From assembly GCA_964581465.1 (NCBI GenBank), contig CAZOOP010000040.1, forward strand, positions 1 through 37,666: a stretch of DNA of 37,666 nt. Reading direction: 5' to 3'. A program made the position numbers and the translations under genes. This DNA comes from WJMB01 sp964581465. Lineage in GTDB: Bacteria; RBG-13-66-14. The notes beneath the pieces were generated by a model. The model was not told the origin of the DNA. It saw only the letters and a list, made by a program, of their open reading frames with translations, and did not search any database. How positions within the stretch are numbered: position 1 is the first letter of the stretch; every line of letters starts with the position of its first letter. Shown in pieces: positions 16,447 to 24,650 of the stretch.

Positions 16447-17061
16447 CTAATCCAGCGGCTCGACGACGACCTCGACCAGGTGGATATAGTTTTGATCGGA
16501 GTCGCACCAGCTCGGCGATCCCTGGGGATCGTCGGTGTACCAGCAGGAGCCCGAGCCGTTCTTGACCACAGTGGAGAGCCCCGTCCCGGCGCCAGGGTCG
16601 ATGAGCTGCTGGCGCTCGTCGTACTCGCCGTAGGTCCAACCCGGATGGAAGACCTCGCCCTCTGTGAACTCGATGCCGCGATCGGCCACGTCGATGGTGT
16701 ACCAGCCGCCGGCACCGGGAATGCTTGTGTAGACGGCGATGCGGGTCGGCCCCGTCGGCCGGCCGGCCTCGTCCTCGTAGAGCAGGGCGGTGAAGGGGAT
16801 CGTCTCCTGGCCGGCCCACTGGCCGCCGCCCTTCCAGTAAACGCGGTAGGCGAGCAGCCGACAGTCCAGCGGCGCGGTGAAGGTCGTCGCCAGGGGCGAG
16901 TAATAGACCCAGGAGTAGTAGTCGGCTACGGCGCGCTCGGGCTCCAGCCAACCGAGCACCAGCCCCTCGTCGGTCTCGCGCTGGAGCTGCCGCTCGTCGA
17001 GCTGCGCCGGCGAAGAAGCCGCGACGACCAGCAGTGACAGAATCAAAAGACGCTTGCGCAT
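16447..17061 (-). CDS. Secreted protein of unknown function
   Basis: 204 residues from the ATG at 17059-17061, chosen because GAGGAGG lies just upstream and a signal peptide follows directly (MRKRLLILSLLVVAASSPAQ). The mature part is rich in aromatic and beta-strand sequence (YYSWVYYSPLATTF, LLAYRVYWKGGGQW, GGWYTIDVADRGIEF) with two cysteines near the end (CWY and WCDSD) that could form a disulfide. This looks like an exported beta-sandwich, similar in style to the secreted proteins with FlgD-like tails in these phyla, though no sorting tail is present. No family was recognised. It is divergent from the MscS channel gene. Confidence 0.75.
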   Translation of the reverse strand: MRKRLLILSLLVVAASSPAQLDERQLQRETDEGLVLGWLEPERAVADYYSWVYYSPLATTFTAPLDCRLLAYRVYWKGGGQWAGQETIPFTALLYEDEAGRPTGPTRIAVYTSIPGAGGWYTIDVADRGIEFTEGEVFHPGWTYGEYDERQQLIDPGAGTGLSTVVKNGSGSCWYTDDPQGSPSWCDSDQNYIHLVEVVVEPLD

Positions 17062-17254
17062 GGTTGCCTCCTCGTGGTTACCCTCCATAAACGCGCCCGG
17101 AGCGATGAGCGTTCCCACAGACACGCCGCCAGGGCCTGACGCGACAGCGCGGCCGCTTTTTGCTACAATGCAGCCTTGAACGATGCCGACTTCCAGCAAA
17201 GCACATCCGGTCCATTCCGTCGATTCACCCCTCAACAACTCATCCCCCGATTAG

Positions 17255-19132
17255 ATGAAAACCTCACTCCCGCGCCTGATCGCCCTGCTGTTACTCCTCG
17301 CCGTCACCGTTGCCGCCGCGCAGCAGGCGGAAACGGCGGACCCCGGCGTTATCGAGCGGCGCTTCGAGGGCGTCGCCCGGGAGCTCACCCCCAAGAGCAC
17401 CGACATCGCCGAGCGGATCGATGAGCGCATCCGCGAGCTCGAGGCCGCCGCGGCCGAGATTGAGAAGGCCGAGGCCGAGGAGGCCGACACCGGCGAGAAG
17501 ATCGAGAAGGCCACCGAGGAGGTCGGCAAGGCCCTGGGGCCGGTGGGGGAGATCCTGGACTGGTTTTCCAGCCTGCCCGGTTACTGGGAGGCCTTCCTGG
17601 TCGGCGGCGGGGTCTTCATCGTCCTGAGTCTGCTGTATTTCTTCATCCAGTTGGGCGTCAAGCGCATCATGCGCAAGCAGAAGCGACCGGACTGGCACCT
17701 GGCCAGGCGCTACAGCCTGTTCATCCGCATCATCATCCTGAGCATCTCGGCGCTGATCGCCCTGGTCTGGGTGGGCGAGACCGAGGGCTGGCTCTACGAG
17801 GTCGCCACCGGGGTGACCAGCCTGGCGACGGCCTTCCTGGCCATCAACGTTTTCAGCTACCTGGTGCTGGAGAAGGGTCGCAAGAAACGCAACCGCAAGC
17901 CCATCCCCGTCCTCTTCCAGCAGGTCATCCGCGCCGTCCTCTACGTCATCGCCATCCTGACGGTCCTCGGCGCCAGCTTCGAACTGGACCTCTCGGCGCT
18001 GCTGGCCTCTTCGGCGATGCTCTCGCTGGTGCTGGGTCTGGCGCTCCAGGACACCCTGGGCAACATCTTCGCCGGGATGAGTATCCACGGCAGCAAGCCC
18101 TTCGAGATCGGCGACTGGATTCGGGTCAAGGATTACGAAGGCCAGGTGGTCGAGATGAACTGGCGCGAGGTGCGGCTGCGCACCTTCGAGCAAGATAACA
18201 TCGTGCTGCCCAACTCGATCATCGCCAGCAGCGACTTCGTCAACTACTCCCACCCCACCGGCCGACGGTTGATCACCCTGGAGATCGGCACCAGCTACGC
18301 CGATCCGCCGGACAAGGTCCGTCGGGTGATCCGCCGGGTGCTGGAGAACATCGACGAAATCGAGCCGGCCCGGGACCATCTCTTCCTGGTCAACTACAAC
18401 GATTTCTCCATCGACTACGTCATCCGCTTCTTCCTGACCGACTACTCGCGCTCGCCCCAATTGCGCGGCGAGGTGATGAACCGGCTCTGGTACGCCTTCC
18501 GTCGCGCCGGAATCACCATCCCCTTCCCCATCCGCGACCTCAACATCCAGCGGCCCGACCGCGAGGCCGAACAGGTCGAGTGGGAGCGGGAACTCAACCG
18601 CCGTTTGGAGCTCTTGTCCGGGATCGAACTCTTCAAGAACCTGACCGAAGACACCAAGATCACCCTGGCCGAGAAACTGCAACGGCAGCTCTTCTCGCCC
18701 GGCGAGGCCGTGGTGGTCCAGGGTGAGCCCGGCGACAGCTTCTACGTCATCTGCGAGGGCTCCTTCGACGTCTACATCAACAAAGGCGCCAAGGGGCGCA
18801 AATGGGGCATCAAGGTCGGCCGCCTGGATCACGGCGACTTCTTTGGCGAGATGAGCCTGCTCACCGGCGAGGAGCGCTCGGCCAGCGTCGTCTGCGCCGA
18901 GCATGGCGTACTCTACGCCCTGGACAAGGACTCCTTCAAGGATATCCTGCTGGGTCATCCCGAGATCAGCCAGCAACTGGCCACCCTGGCCTCCAAGCGG
19001 GTTTCCCAGAACATGGACCAGCTCTCCAAGTATCTCGATGAAGGCGAGCAGCAGGGCCTGGACGATAAACAGAAGAACGCCCACGTACGCAAGGCGATCC
19101 TCTCGCAGATGCGGGACTTCTTCGGGCTTTAG
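17255..19132 (+). CDS. Mechanosensitive channel (MscS type) with a C-terminal cyclic-nucleotide-binding domain
   Basis: 625 residues. A signal sequence (1-22) and an Ala/Glu-rich coiled coil (about 50-95) precede four or five membrane helices (about 113-133, 152-175, 187-205, 222-242, 248-265). The MscS pore and beta domain follow (LSLVLGLALQDTLGNIFAG at 257-274, then GDWIRV and DNIVLPNSII). Residues 455-580 form a cNMP-binding domain: SPGEAVVVQGEPGDSFYVI and the phosphate cassette FFGEMSLLTGEERSASV (529-545), with the nucleotide-contacting R541. It should gate ion or osmolyte flux in response to tension and be modulated by cAMP, cGMP or a dinucleotide. A TACAAT box lies at 17164-17169. Related fusions are known in bacteria (bCNG family). 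Confidence 0.93.
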   Translation: MKTSLPRLIALLLLLAVTVAAAQQAETADPGVIERRFEGVARELTPKSTDIAERIDERIRELEAAAAEIEKAEAEEADTGEKIEKATEEVGKALGPVGEILDWFSSLPGYWEAFLVGGGVFIVLSLLYFFIQLGVKRIMRKQKRPDWHLARRYSLFIRIIILSISALIALVWVGETEGWLYEVATGVTSLATAFLAINVFSYLVLEKGRKKRNRKPIPVLFQQVIRAVLYVIAILTVLGASFELDLSALLASSAMLSLVLGLALQDTLGNIFAGMSIHGSKPFEIGDWIRVKDYEGQVVEMNWREVRLRTFEQDNIVLPNSIIASSDFVNYSHPTGRRLITLEIGTSYADPPDKVRRVIRRVLENIDEIEPARDHLFLVNYNDFSIDYVIRFFLTDYSRSPQLRGEVMNRLWYAFRRAGITIPFPIRDLNIQRPDREAEQVEWERELNRRLELLSGIELFKNLTEDTKITLAEKLQRQLFSPGEAVVVQGEPGDSFYVICEGSFDVYINKGAKGRKWGIKVGRLDHGDFFGEMSLLTGEERSASVVCAEHGVLYALDKDSFKDILLGHPEISQQLATLASKRVSQNMDQLSKYLDEGEQQGLDDKQKNAHVRKAILSQMRDFFGL

Positions 19133-19162
19133 CCCCCCCCGATCCACGGAAGGATGGCGAAG

Positions 19163-19188
19163 CCGGGTGGATCCCACCCGGTTGTTTG
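19163..19188 (+). terminator. Terminator of the MscS-like gene
   Basis: CCGGGTGG (19163-19170) and CCACCCGG (19174-19181) form a stem around ATC, followed by TTGTTTGT. Confidence 0.7.
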
Positions 19189-19475
19189 TGCCCGTCTACT
19201 TGATCAAGGCTCAAAGCACAACCTGCATGGACAACCTCAAAGCCGCTCAGATACGAAACAGGTGGAACGCGCCTACTTCAACAACAGGCTGAGAATCGAC
19301 ACCACAAGGCTCAGCTAATCCAATTGGCTCTGCGAACAAGGTCATGAGGGGCTGGTTGGATGGGGCGGGCCAGGAAAACCAACGGCCACGTCCGACCTTT
19401 TCCAATCAACTGCTCTGCTCGAAATACGCGCTTCTAGTGCGGGAGTGAACCCCTGTTAATGAAACAAGCAGTTAA
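19189..19475. other. Non-coding interval
   Basis: About 290 bp between facing terminators. A short stretch near 19260-19300 can be read as VERAYFNNRL, faintly like a transposase end, but there is not enough to call. Confidence 0.35.
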
Positions 19476-19499
19476 AACGGGGACCTTTCGGTCCCCGTT
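19476..19499 (-). terminator. Terminator of the DNRLRE protein gene
   Basis: A perfect 10-bp stem AACGGGGACC/GGTCCCCGTT around TTTC, with TTTT following on the minus strand, 28 bp beyond the stop. Confidence 0.82.
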
Positions 19500-19526
19500 C
19501 AACTCATCGATAACTCGGGATATCGA

Positions 19527-20186
19527 CTAGTTGTTGGCCTTGATTTCACCCCAACTGGACTCGACGATGGTGGCGGCGGTGTAGTCGACGGTTAGTTTGG
19601 GCCGGTAGTCCGGATTGAAGACCTCTTCGCTGGCGGCGATCTTCAGGCTGGCCATATCGCCGTTGCTGGGCGAGTCCATCTCGAGCCAGATGTAGAAACC
19701 GTTGTTGGTTTCACCGCCATTTACCCAGCCATCGACGATGGCGGTGACATCGACATCGTCGAGGTAGACGCCGTCGGCGGGCCAGCCGCCGGTGTATTCG
19801 ATCTTGGTGTCGTCGACGTACCGGCCGTGCATCCGGTCCCAGGTGGCGTTGACTTCACTCCAGCTAAGGTCGGCCGGGGCGATATAGATGTAATCCGACG
19901 CGTCGGTGCTGGAATCGAAGTTGTAGAGGGTCAGATAGGCGCTGTTGATCGTGGCGCCTTCCAGAACGGACAGGTCGAAGTGGATCAGGCCATGACGGTG
20001 TTCGGTTTCCGTATCGTCCACCTGATAGAAACGGACACGCATGAAGTTGAGATTGGAAAAGATATCCGTGGGGGCGTCCTCGTAGATCGCGGCGTCGACG
20101 CCGGTGTCCGGACCAGGCTGGAACTCCATCTCGGCGGCGAAAACAGCGGCGGTCAGGACCAGGATAGCTATAAGCAGCTTCCTCAT
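19527..20186 (-). CDS. Secreted DNRLRE-domain protein
   Basis: 219 residues from the third of three consecutive ATG codons, which has the best spacing to GGGAGG. Signal peptide MRKLLIAILVLTAAVFAAE. The mature protein follows the DNRLRE pattern: a start such as FQPGPDTGVDAAIYED, then LIHFDLSVLEGATINSAYL, YIYIAPADLSWSEVNATW, VDVTAIVDGWVNGG, NNGFYIW, and DYRPKLTVDY at the end. These beta-sandwich domains occur in secreted and cell-surface proteins of bacteria and archaea, often next to sugar-binding or degrading modules; their ligand is generally unknown. The gene is alone, with its own promoter (20252-20280) and terminator. Confidence 0.88.
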   Translation of the reverse strand: MRKLLIAILVLTAAVFAAEMEFQPGPDTGVDAAIYEDAPTDIFSNLNFMRVRFYQVDDTETEHRHGLIHFDLSVLEGATINSAYLTLYNFDSSTDASDYIYIAPADLSWSEVNATWDRMHGRYVDDTKIEYTGGWPADGVYLDDVDVTAIVDGWVNGGETNNGFYIWLEMDSPSNGDMASLKIAASEEVFNPDYRPKLTVDYTAATIVESSWGEIKANN

Positions 20187-20251
20187 CATCATCCTCCCGG
20201 TTAAGCGGTGGTTACTTGAGGCAGTGCAACAAAGATAACTTTAGCACATTT

Positions 20252-20280
20252 TTAACAAGAGAAAAAGGGTGCTTTGTCAA
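20252..20280 (-). promoter_or_regulatory. Promoter of the DNRLRE protein gene
   Basis: On the minus strand TTGACA (20280-20275), 17 bp, TGTTAA (20257-20252). The start codon lies about 66 bp downstream. Confidence 0.6.
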
Positions 20281-20311
20281 TAAGCACGAATCCTCACGGA
20301 ATAAAACGGAA

Positions 20312-20632
20312 GGCATCGTATACCCTACCTGGACCTGATTGCGATTGTATCCTGTTGATAATAGAGGTTATACTCCTATGATGCCTGCCACAAAACGGGT
20401 AGTCAAAAAGTGGCAAATAACTCGGGCCTGATCCTTGGCAAACCTCGATACCAGCGGACCAGTATCTACTCTGGAAGCAGATTGATACAGAAACCTAAGT
20501 ATCATAATATCATGTATTAATGGCATACTAAATGAACGCTTGCTGCTAGAAGGCGTATTTCAGGGAGTCAATAACGGCCCGGCAGGCCGCTCCAAATCAG
20601 CCTGATTTGGTCCGAACACATTCCATGATGCC
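20312..20632 (-). mobile_element. Family C MITE-like element with perfect target duplication
   Basis: 321 bp, inverted relative to the copies at 5495 and 13291. The ends are GGCATCGTATACCCTACCT then GGACC, and the complement of GGCATCATGGAATGTGTTC then GGACC. The perfect 8-bp repeat AAACGGAA flanks it at 20304-20311 and 20633-20640. This copy stands outside any family B element and proves that family C moves on its own. Confidence 0.92.
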
Positions 20633-20640
20633 AAACGGAA

Positions 20641-20912
20641 TCACGCTGTGTTCAAACCGCTATGTGCGAAATCGTTAAGTGTGGAGTCGCTTCTGTGGTA
20701 GGTCGTTCCAGCGGGGACGGCCAGGGACAAGTAACAGCCCTGACCGACCGCATCCGGTAGGATAGGGGGGGGCTAAATGCTCGACCGGTCCACGTGCGGT
20801 TGAGTAAACGACGTTCCGAAATGCCCGCCAGCCGCGGGGTACGGCGGCAAGCCCAGGTTGCGCATACATGGCCCACCCTGACCGAACCGGGCGGCCCGGA
20901 ACGACTCCCGGC
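20641..20912. other. Non-coding interval downstream of nadE
   Basis: About 270 bp with no supported gene and no clear terminator for nadE. Confidence 0.4.
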
Positions 20913-21698
20913 TCAGCGGTAGCTTGGCGGCGCAGCGGGGCCGCGGCGCTTGAAGGCGCTGCCCCGCACGATCTCCAGCAGGTGATCGACGGCTCCGGAC
21001 GGGTGGCCCGAAGCGATCAGGGCCGCCCGGTCCAGGCCGCCCTCGACGTGGTCGTAAAGCACCCGGTCGGCCCGACGGTAGCTGATGCCCAGCTCGCCCT
21101 CGTCGGTCTGCCCGGCCCAGAGATCGGCGGAGGGGGCCTTCTCGATGACCGCTTTTGGCAGGTCCAGCGCCCGGGCCGTCTCCCAGACCTCGGTCTTGTA
21201 GAGCTCGGCCAGGGGGTCCAGACCGCAGGCGTCGTCGCCGTGGAGCGTGGCGTAGCCCAGCAGGATCTCGGTCTTGTTGCCGGTGCCCAGCACCAGGGCG
21301 GGCAGGGCCGCCGAGCGGTCGAAGAGGACGATCATCCGCACCCGGGCCTTGACGTTGCCCCGGCGCAGCAGCTCTTCTCCCGGTATTCCGGCCAGCAGCG
21401 GGGCGCAGTGGTCGGTGATCTCGACGCGCTCCCCGGGCAGTCCCAGGTGTTCACAGACCAGTCGGCCGTCACGCTCCGAGGCGGGGTCGCTCTCTGCGTG
21501 AGGCAGCAGCAGGCCGTGGACGTTCTCCGGTCCCAGGACACGCGCGGCCAGGGCGGCGCTGACGGCGGAGTCCACCCCGCCGGAGACGCCGAGGACCACT
21601 TTCTCGAACCCGGTGCCGCGGACGTAGCCGCGCAACCAGGCGCACAGGCGCTCGATCAGAGCCGGGTAGTCACGGTCGAAACGGGGGTCAGGCTTCAT
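20913..21698 (-). CDS. nadE: NAD+ synthetase
   Basis: 261 residues. Converts deamido-NAD+ to NAD+ with ATP, using ammonia; there is no N-terminal glutaminase domain, so it is the short ammonia-dependent type. The PP-loop SGGVDS is at residues 39-44, and LGTGNKTEILLGYATLHGD, GLDPLAELYKTEV and APSADLWAGQTDEGELG are the family's ATP- and NaAD-binding segments. It lies four bases downstream of rsmA and so belongs to the same minus-strand transcription unit (membrane protein, rsmA, nadE). The ATG has no strong ribosome-binding site, which suggests coupling to rsmA. Confidence 0.96.
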   Translation of the reverse strand: MKPDPRFDRDYPALIERLCAWLRGYVRGTGFEKVVLGVSGGVDSAVSAALAARVLGPENVHGLLLPHAESDPASERDGRLVCEHLGLPGERVEITDHCAPLLAGIPGEELLRRGNVKARVRMIVLFDRSAALPALVLGTGNKTEILLGYATLHGDDACGLDPLAELYKTEVWETARALDLPKAVIEKAPSADLWAGQTDEGELGISYRRADRVLYDHVEGGLDRAALIASGHPSGAVDHLLEIVRGSAFKRRGPAAPPSYR

Positions 21699-21702
21699 GG
21701 TG

Positions 21703-22497
21703 TTATGTGGTGGGCTGGTTCAGTTGGTCGAGGCTGTGGCGCAGGCGGGCGAAGTCGGCGAGGGCCAGCTCCTGGGCCCGGGCGTTGCGCGGGATGCCGG
21801 CGGACTCCAGCGCCGTCAACCAGGCCGCCCGCTCGACGCCCAGACCGCTCCGGTCGGCGTTGGCCAACTGCTTGCGCCGGTGGGCGAAGCAGGCCCGCAC
21901 CAAGGTGAACAGGGCCTCCGGGTCGTCGACCTCAACGGGCGGAGCCTCCCGGCGCTCGGCGACGATCACCGCCGAGTCCACCCGGGGCGGCGGCCGGAAG
22001 CAGCGGGCCGGCACCCCCAGGGCGATCCGGGCGCGCCAGTGATAGCCCAGATAGACCGACAGCGAGCCGTAGTCGCTCTGGCCAGCCCCGGCGGTCAGCC
22101 GCTTGGCGAACTCGCGCTGGAACATCAGCACGGCCCGGCGGTAGCGCGGCTCGGCGACGGCCCGCTGGACGATCCGCGCCGAGACCGCGTAGGGCACGTT
22201 GCCCACCAGGGTCAGCTCGTCGCCCAGCTCCGGCGGCGGGGTGAAGTCCAGGAAATCGCCGCGGACCAATCCGAAGCCATGGCGTCCACCAAAACGCTCG
22301 GTCAGCAGGTCGGCCAGTTCATCGTCCAGTTCGACACCCAGATAGCTCCCGGCGCGTTCGAGCAGGCCCGCCGTCAGCGCGCCGCGGCCCGGGCCGATCT
22401 CGACCACCGCCGCGCCGGGCGGCGCCAGCTCGACGATGCGCCGCGCCACACCCTCGCTCGCCAGGAAGTGCTGGCCCAGCTTGGGTCTGCGCGGCAC
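21703..22497 (-). CDS. rsmA: 16S rRNA (adenine1518/1519-N6,N6)-dimethyltransferase
   Basis: 264 residues. Dimethylates two adjacent adenines in helix 45 of 16S rRNA late in 30S assembly. The N-terminus PRRPKLGQHFL matches KsgA/RsmA, and the SAM-binding strand VVEIGPGRGALTAGLLE, the ELDDEL acidic loop and the catalytic NVPYAVSA (NLPY type) are visible. The frame stays open for another 170 codons upstream, but homology begins at GTG 22495-22497, the normal family start. This GTG overlaps the stop of the upstream membrane-protein gene by one base (TAGTG), a strong sign of translational coupling. Length is normal. Confidence 0.95.
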   Translation of the reverse strand: MPRRPKLGQHFLASEGVARRIVELAPPGAAVVEIGPGRGALTAGLLERAGSYLGVELDDELADLLTERFGGRHGFGLVRGDFLDFTPPPELGDELTLVGNVPYAVSARIVQRAVAEPRYRRAVLMFQREFAKRLTAGAGQSDYGSLSVYLGYHWRARIALGVPARCFRPPPRVDSAVIVAERREAPPVEVDDPEALFTLVRACFAHRRKQLANADRSGLGVERAAWLTALESAGIPRNARAQELALADFARLRHSLDQLNQPTT

Positions 22498-22982
22498 TAT
22501 ACCGCCCGGCAGACCCGCGCCGCGTGGCGCTCCAGCAGCAGCAGGTTGACCAGCACCGTCAGCACGACGACGACCAGGGCGATCAGCAGCCGCGGCGAGA
22601 AGCCGCCGGCCAGGGCCAGGCCCATCCCGACAACCGGATAGAGCACCAGACCGGCCAGGGTCAGCCAGAACAGCCAGCGCTTGAGCCCGGCCCAGGGTCG
22701 GGGGTCGCGGAAGAGCCAGCCGGCCAGCGGACCGAAGGCCCGGTAGACGCCGTCGCAGTAACCCACCAGCACCCAGCGCAGCCACCAGGGCAGCGTCAGC
22801 ACGGCCCAGGCCGCGTAGGCCCAGGCGTGAACGGGCATCGCCATCCGGTCGGCCCGCAGGAACAGCAGCCCGTAGTACCCGGCGAAGAGCAGCGCCAGCA
22901 GGGTCAAACCCCGCCAGAGCGCCGGGCCGAGCGGCCCCTCGGGCACGTTGACCGTCTCGCGCACCTTTTTCTTCTCTTTCAC
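22497..22982 (-). CDS. Small membrane protein of unknown function
   Basis: 161 residues with a lysine-rich N-terminus (MKEKKKVRE) and about four membrane helices: residues 23-42, 52-73, 103-124 and 130-150. Two charged loops (RADRM and FRDPRPWAG) separate them. GTG start with AGGGAG just upstream. It is the first gene of a unit with rsmA and nadE, overlapping rsmA by one base. No family could be recognised. Its conserved-looking WLRWVLVGYCDGVYRAFG segment may help a profile search. Confidence 0.75.
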   Translation of the reverse strand: MKEKKKVRETVNVPEGPLGPALWRGLTLLALLFAGYYGLLFLRADRMAMPVHAWAYAAWAVLTLPWWLRWVLVGYCDGVYRAFGPLAGWLFRDPRPWAGLKRWLFWLTLAGLVLYPVVGMGLALAGGFSPRLLIALVVVVLTVLVNLLLLERHAARVCRAV

Positions 22983-23046
22983 GGCTCCCTTTCCTCGCTC
23001 GCTTCACCACCCATTATACCACCGGCGGCGCGGCGGCGAAACCTGC

Positions 23047-24156
23047 CTACTCCGGAACCGCGCAGGCCCCGAAGGTGTAGGCGTAGAGCGCGAAGTCCGG
23101 CCCATCGGCGAAGAAGGTCAGCAGCCGGTCGCCGTACTCCGGCGTCTCGACCACCCGGTACATCCGCCCCGAGTCCACCAACAGATAGCTCGCGCCGTCC
23201 TCGTCCCAGCGAACGTCCCCGCCGGCCTCCTCCCTCGAGATCGACTCGCCGTCCAGCTCCACCGGCACCCGGTACGCCTCGCCCTTGGCCGGCTCCAGCA
23301 CCGCGTTGACCTCCGTGGCCCGGAAGCGGATCGTGATCCGGTCCTCCGGGGGCTCGACCTCGCGGAAGTGCCGCAGGCGCTCGTTCTCCACCCGCCAATC
23401 ACCGAAGAGGTGCGCCTTGTCCAGATCGAACACCGCCGCCGTCTCGTAGCGGCTCTCCTGGTCCGGATACACCCGGTGGGCGTAGCGGCCGCGCATGTAA
23501 CCCGCGTAGAGCTCCGGCGTCATCGGATAGCAGACCGCGCCGGGCCGGTCCTTCTCGTTGACCGGCTCCATGATCGGCGGCAGCTCCGCCTCCGGGTTCA
23601 ACTCTCCGATCAACCGCTGGATCTCGGACTCCATCCTACCGTAGCCGCCCTCGCCGATGTGATCGTGGACGATGTACCCCTGCGGGTCCACCAGGATCTT
23701 GCGCGGCCACCAACTGTTGCTGTAACGGCTCCACAAGGCGAAGTCGTTGTCCATGAACACCGGGTACTCGATACCCAGCTCCTCGACCGCCCGGGCCAGG
23801 TTCTCGCGCTCGTAGCCGAACTCGAACTCCGGCGCGTGGACGCCGATGATCACCAGGCCCAGATCAGCGTAGCGCTCGTGCCACTCCCGGATGTAGTGCA
23901 GCGTGCGCAGGCAGTTCACGCAGGTGTACTCCCAGAAGTCCACCAGCACCACCCTGCCGCGCAGCTCCTCCATCGTCAGCGGCCCGGCGTTGATCCAGCG
24001 CTCGGGGCCGTACTCGGGGATCTCCGGGGCGCGCACACGGGCCATCTCCTCCACCTCCAGGCCGGGTTCGTCGGCCTCGCAGGCCGTGATCAGCAGCGTG
24101 CCGACGAGCAGGGCCGCCGTCAGCGCGACGGCGCCCGTTTTGTGTAATGGGGCCAT
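23047..24156 (-). CDS. Thioredoxin-like lipoprotein resembling the C-terminal part of DipZ
   Basis: 369 residues from the ATG at 24154-24156 (GGAGG upstream). A lipoprotein signal ends LLITACEAD, with C26 as the lipid anchor. Residues 60-200 are a TlpA/DipZ-like thioredoxin domain with active site C79-V-N-C82 in VDFWEYTCVNCLRTL, then LGLVIIGVHAPEFEFGYE, YPVFMDNDFALW and KILVDPQGYIVHDHIGEGGY. Residues 230-369 resemble the beta-sandwich tail of DipZ (TPELYAGYMRGRYA, DLDKAHLFGDW). It should reduce disulfides on the outer face of the membrane and needs electrons from a CcdA-type protein; one is encoded at 135-974. The split of a normally fused DipZ is inference. Confidence 0.9.
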   Translation of the reverse strand: MAPLHKTGAVALTAALLVGTLLITACEADEPGLEVEEMARVRAPEIPEYGPERWINAGPLTMEELRGRVVLVDFWEYTCVNCLRTLHYIREWHERYADLGLVIIGVHAPEFEFGYERENLARAVEELGIEYPVFMDNDFALWSRYSNSWWPRKILVDPQGYIVHDHIGEGGYGRMESEIQRLIGELNPEAELPPIMEPVNEKDRPGAVCYPMTPELYAGYMRGRYAHRVYPDQESRYETAAVFDLDKAHLFGDWRVENERLRHFREVEPPEDRITIRFRATEVNAVLEPAKGEAYRVPVELDGESISREEAGGDVRWDEDGASYLLVDSGRMYRVVETPEYGDRLLTFFADGPDFALYAYTFGACAVPE

Positions 24157-24208
24157 CAGATGCCTCCGTTCGGTTCTTCTCCAACCGGGAACGTCCACTG
24201 GCAATACT

Positions 24209-24243
24209 AAAAAGCCGGGAGCGGCGAACGCCGCATTCCCGAC
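24209..24243 (-). terminator. Minus-strand terminator upstream of the thioredoxin lipoprotein gene
   Basis: A stem of about 13 bp with a small bulge (24214-24226 with 24229-24243) is followed on the minus strand by TTTTTAG. It stands 53 bp before the start codon of a minus-strand gene, with no minus-strand gene upstream. It could be a leader attenuator, or the old terminator of a gene replaced by the AT-rich island. Confidence 0.65.
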
Positions 24244-24283
24244 TTATACGGTAGGATATTGACGGGGGTTTCAGGGGTTTAGC

Positions 24284-24312
24284 TTGCCGTGGTTCCGATT
24301 TTATGCTATGAT
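24284..24312 (+). promoter_or_regulatory. Promoter of the AT-rich three-gene island
   Basis: TTGCCG (24284-24289), 17 bp, TATGAT (24307-24312), 38 bp before the first ATG. Confidence 0.6.
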
Positions 24313-24350
24313 TAGATTGATTTACTATACGATTAACCAGTGAGGAGAAA

Positions 24351-24650
24351 ATGGAAGACGAGATAAGACAGATCGGTTTCGACGTTTTACCTCAAGGTCT
24401 TGAGGTGGCACCTAAGCTATATGCAAATCACATTATAATGAAAGCAAATCTCAATGATTCTACTGTTAGAATGCTACTTTTCGATCTAGTTTTTTTTGAG
24501 TCGATTGAAGCAGATAAAGATCAAATAACTCTAGAGCGCAAGCCCTCGCTTCAAATAATTATTCCGTTTAAAACAGCAAAAGGGTTAGTCGAAGCCCTTA
24601 GCAAGCAAGTAGAAAGACACGAAAAAATCATGAAGGATAACAGTGAGTAG
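24351..24650 (+). CDS. Island gene 1, DUF3467-like small protein
   Basis: 99 residues. The pattern LYANHIIMKAN, an FDLVFF strand, then IIIPFKTAKGLVEALSKQVERHEK resembles DUF3467 proteins, in which a Y-[AS]-N strand is followed by a beta hairpin, a P-x-x-A-K-x-L-x-x-A-L helix and a Y/H-E end. The resemblance is by pattern only and could be wrong. The ATG follows TGAGGAGAAA. Base composition is about one third G+C, against two thirds around it, and codon use is AT-rich, so it was probably acquired. The last bases overlap gene 2 by 8 nt. The function of the family is unknown; here it may be the regulatory or antidote part of the module. Confidence 0.7.
   Translation: MEDEIRQIGFDVLPQGLEVAPKLYANHIIMKANLNDSTVRMLLFDLVFFESIEADKDQITLERKPSLQIIIPFKTAKGLVEALSKQVERHEKIMKDNSE

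Noticed and set aside
17291..19177. 628-residue minus-strand frame across the MscS-like gene
   Set aside because: Antisense shadow; no ribosome-binding site, signal or family pattern.
19260..19310. VERAYFNNRL reading resembling a transposase C-terminus
   Set aside because: Too short, with no further signature up- or downstream.
22498..23010. Upstream extension of the rsmA frame by about 170 codons
   Set aside because: It overlaps the membrane-protein gene in another frame; RsmA similarity begins at GTG 22497.
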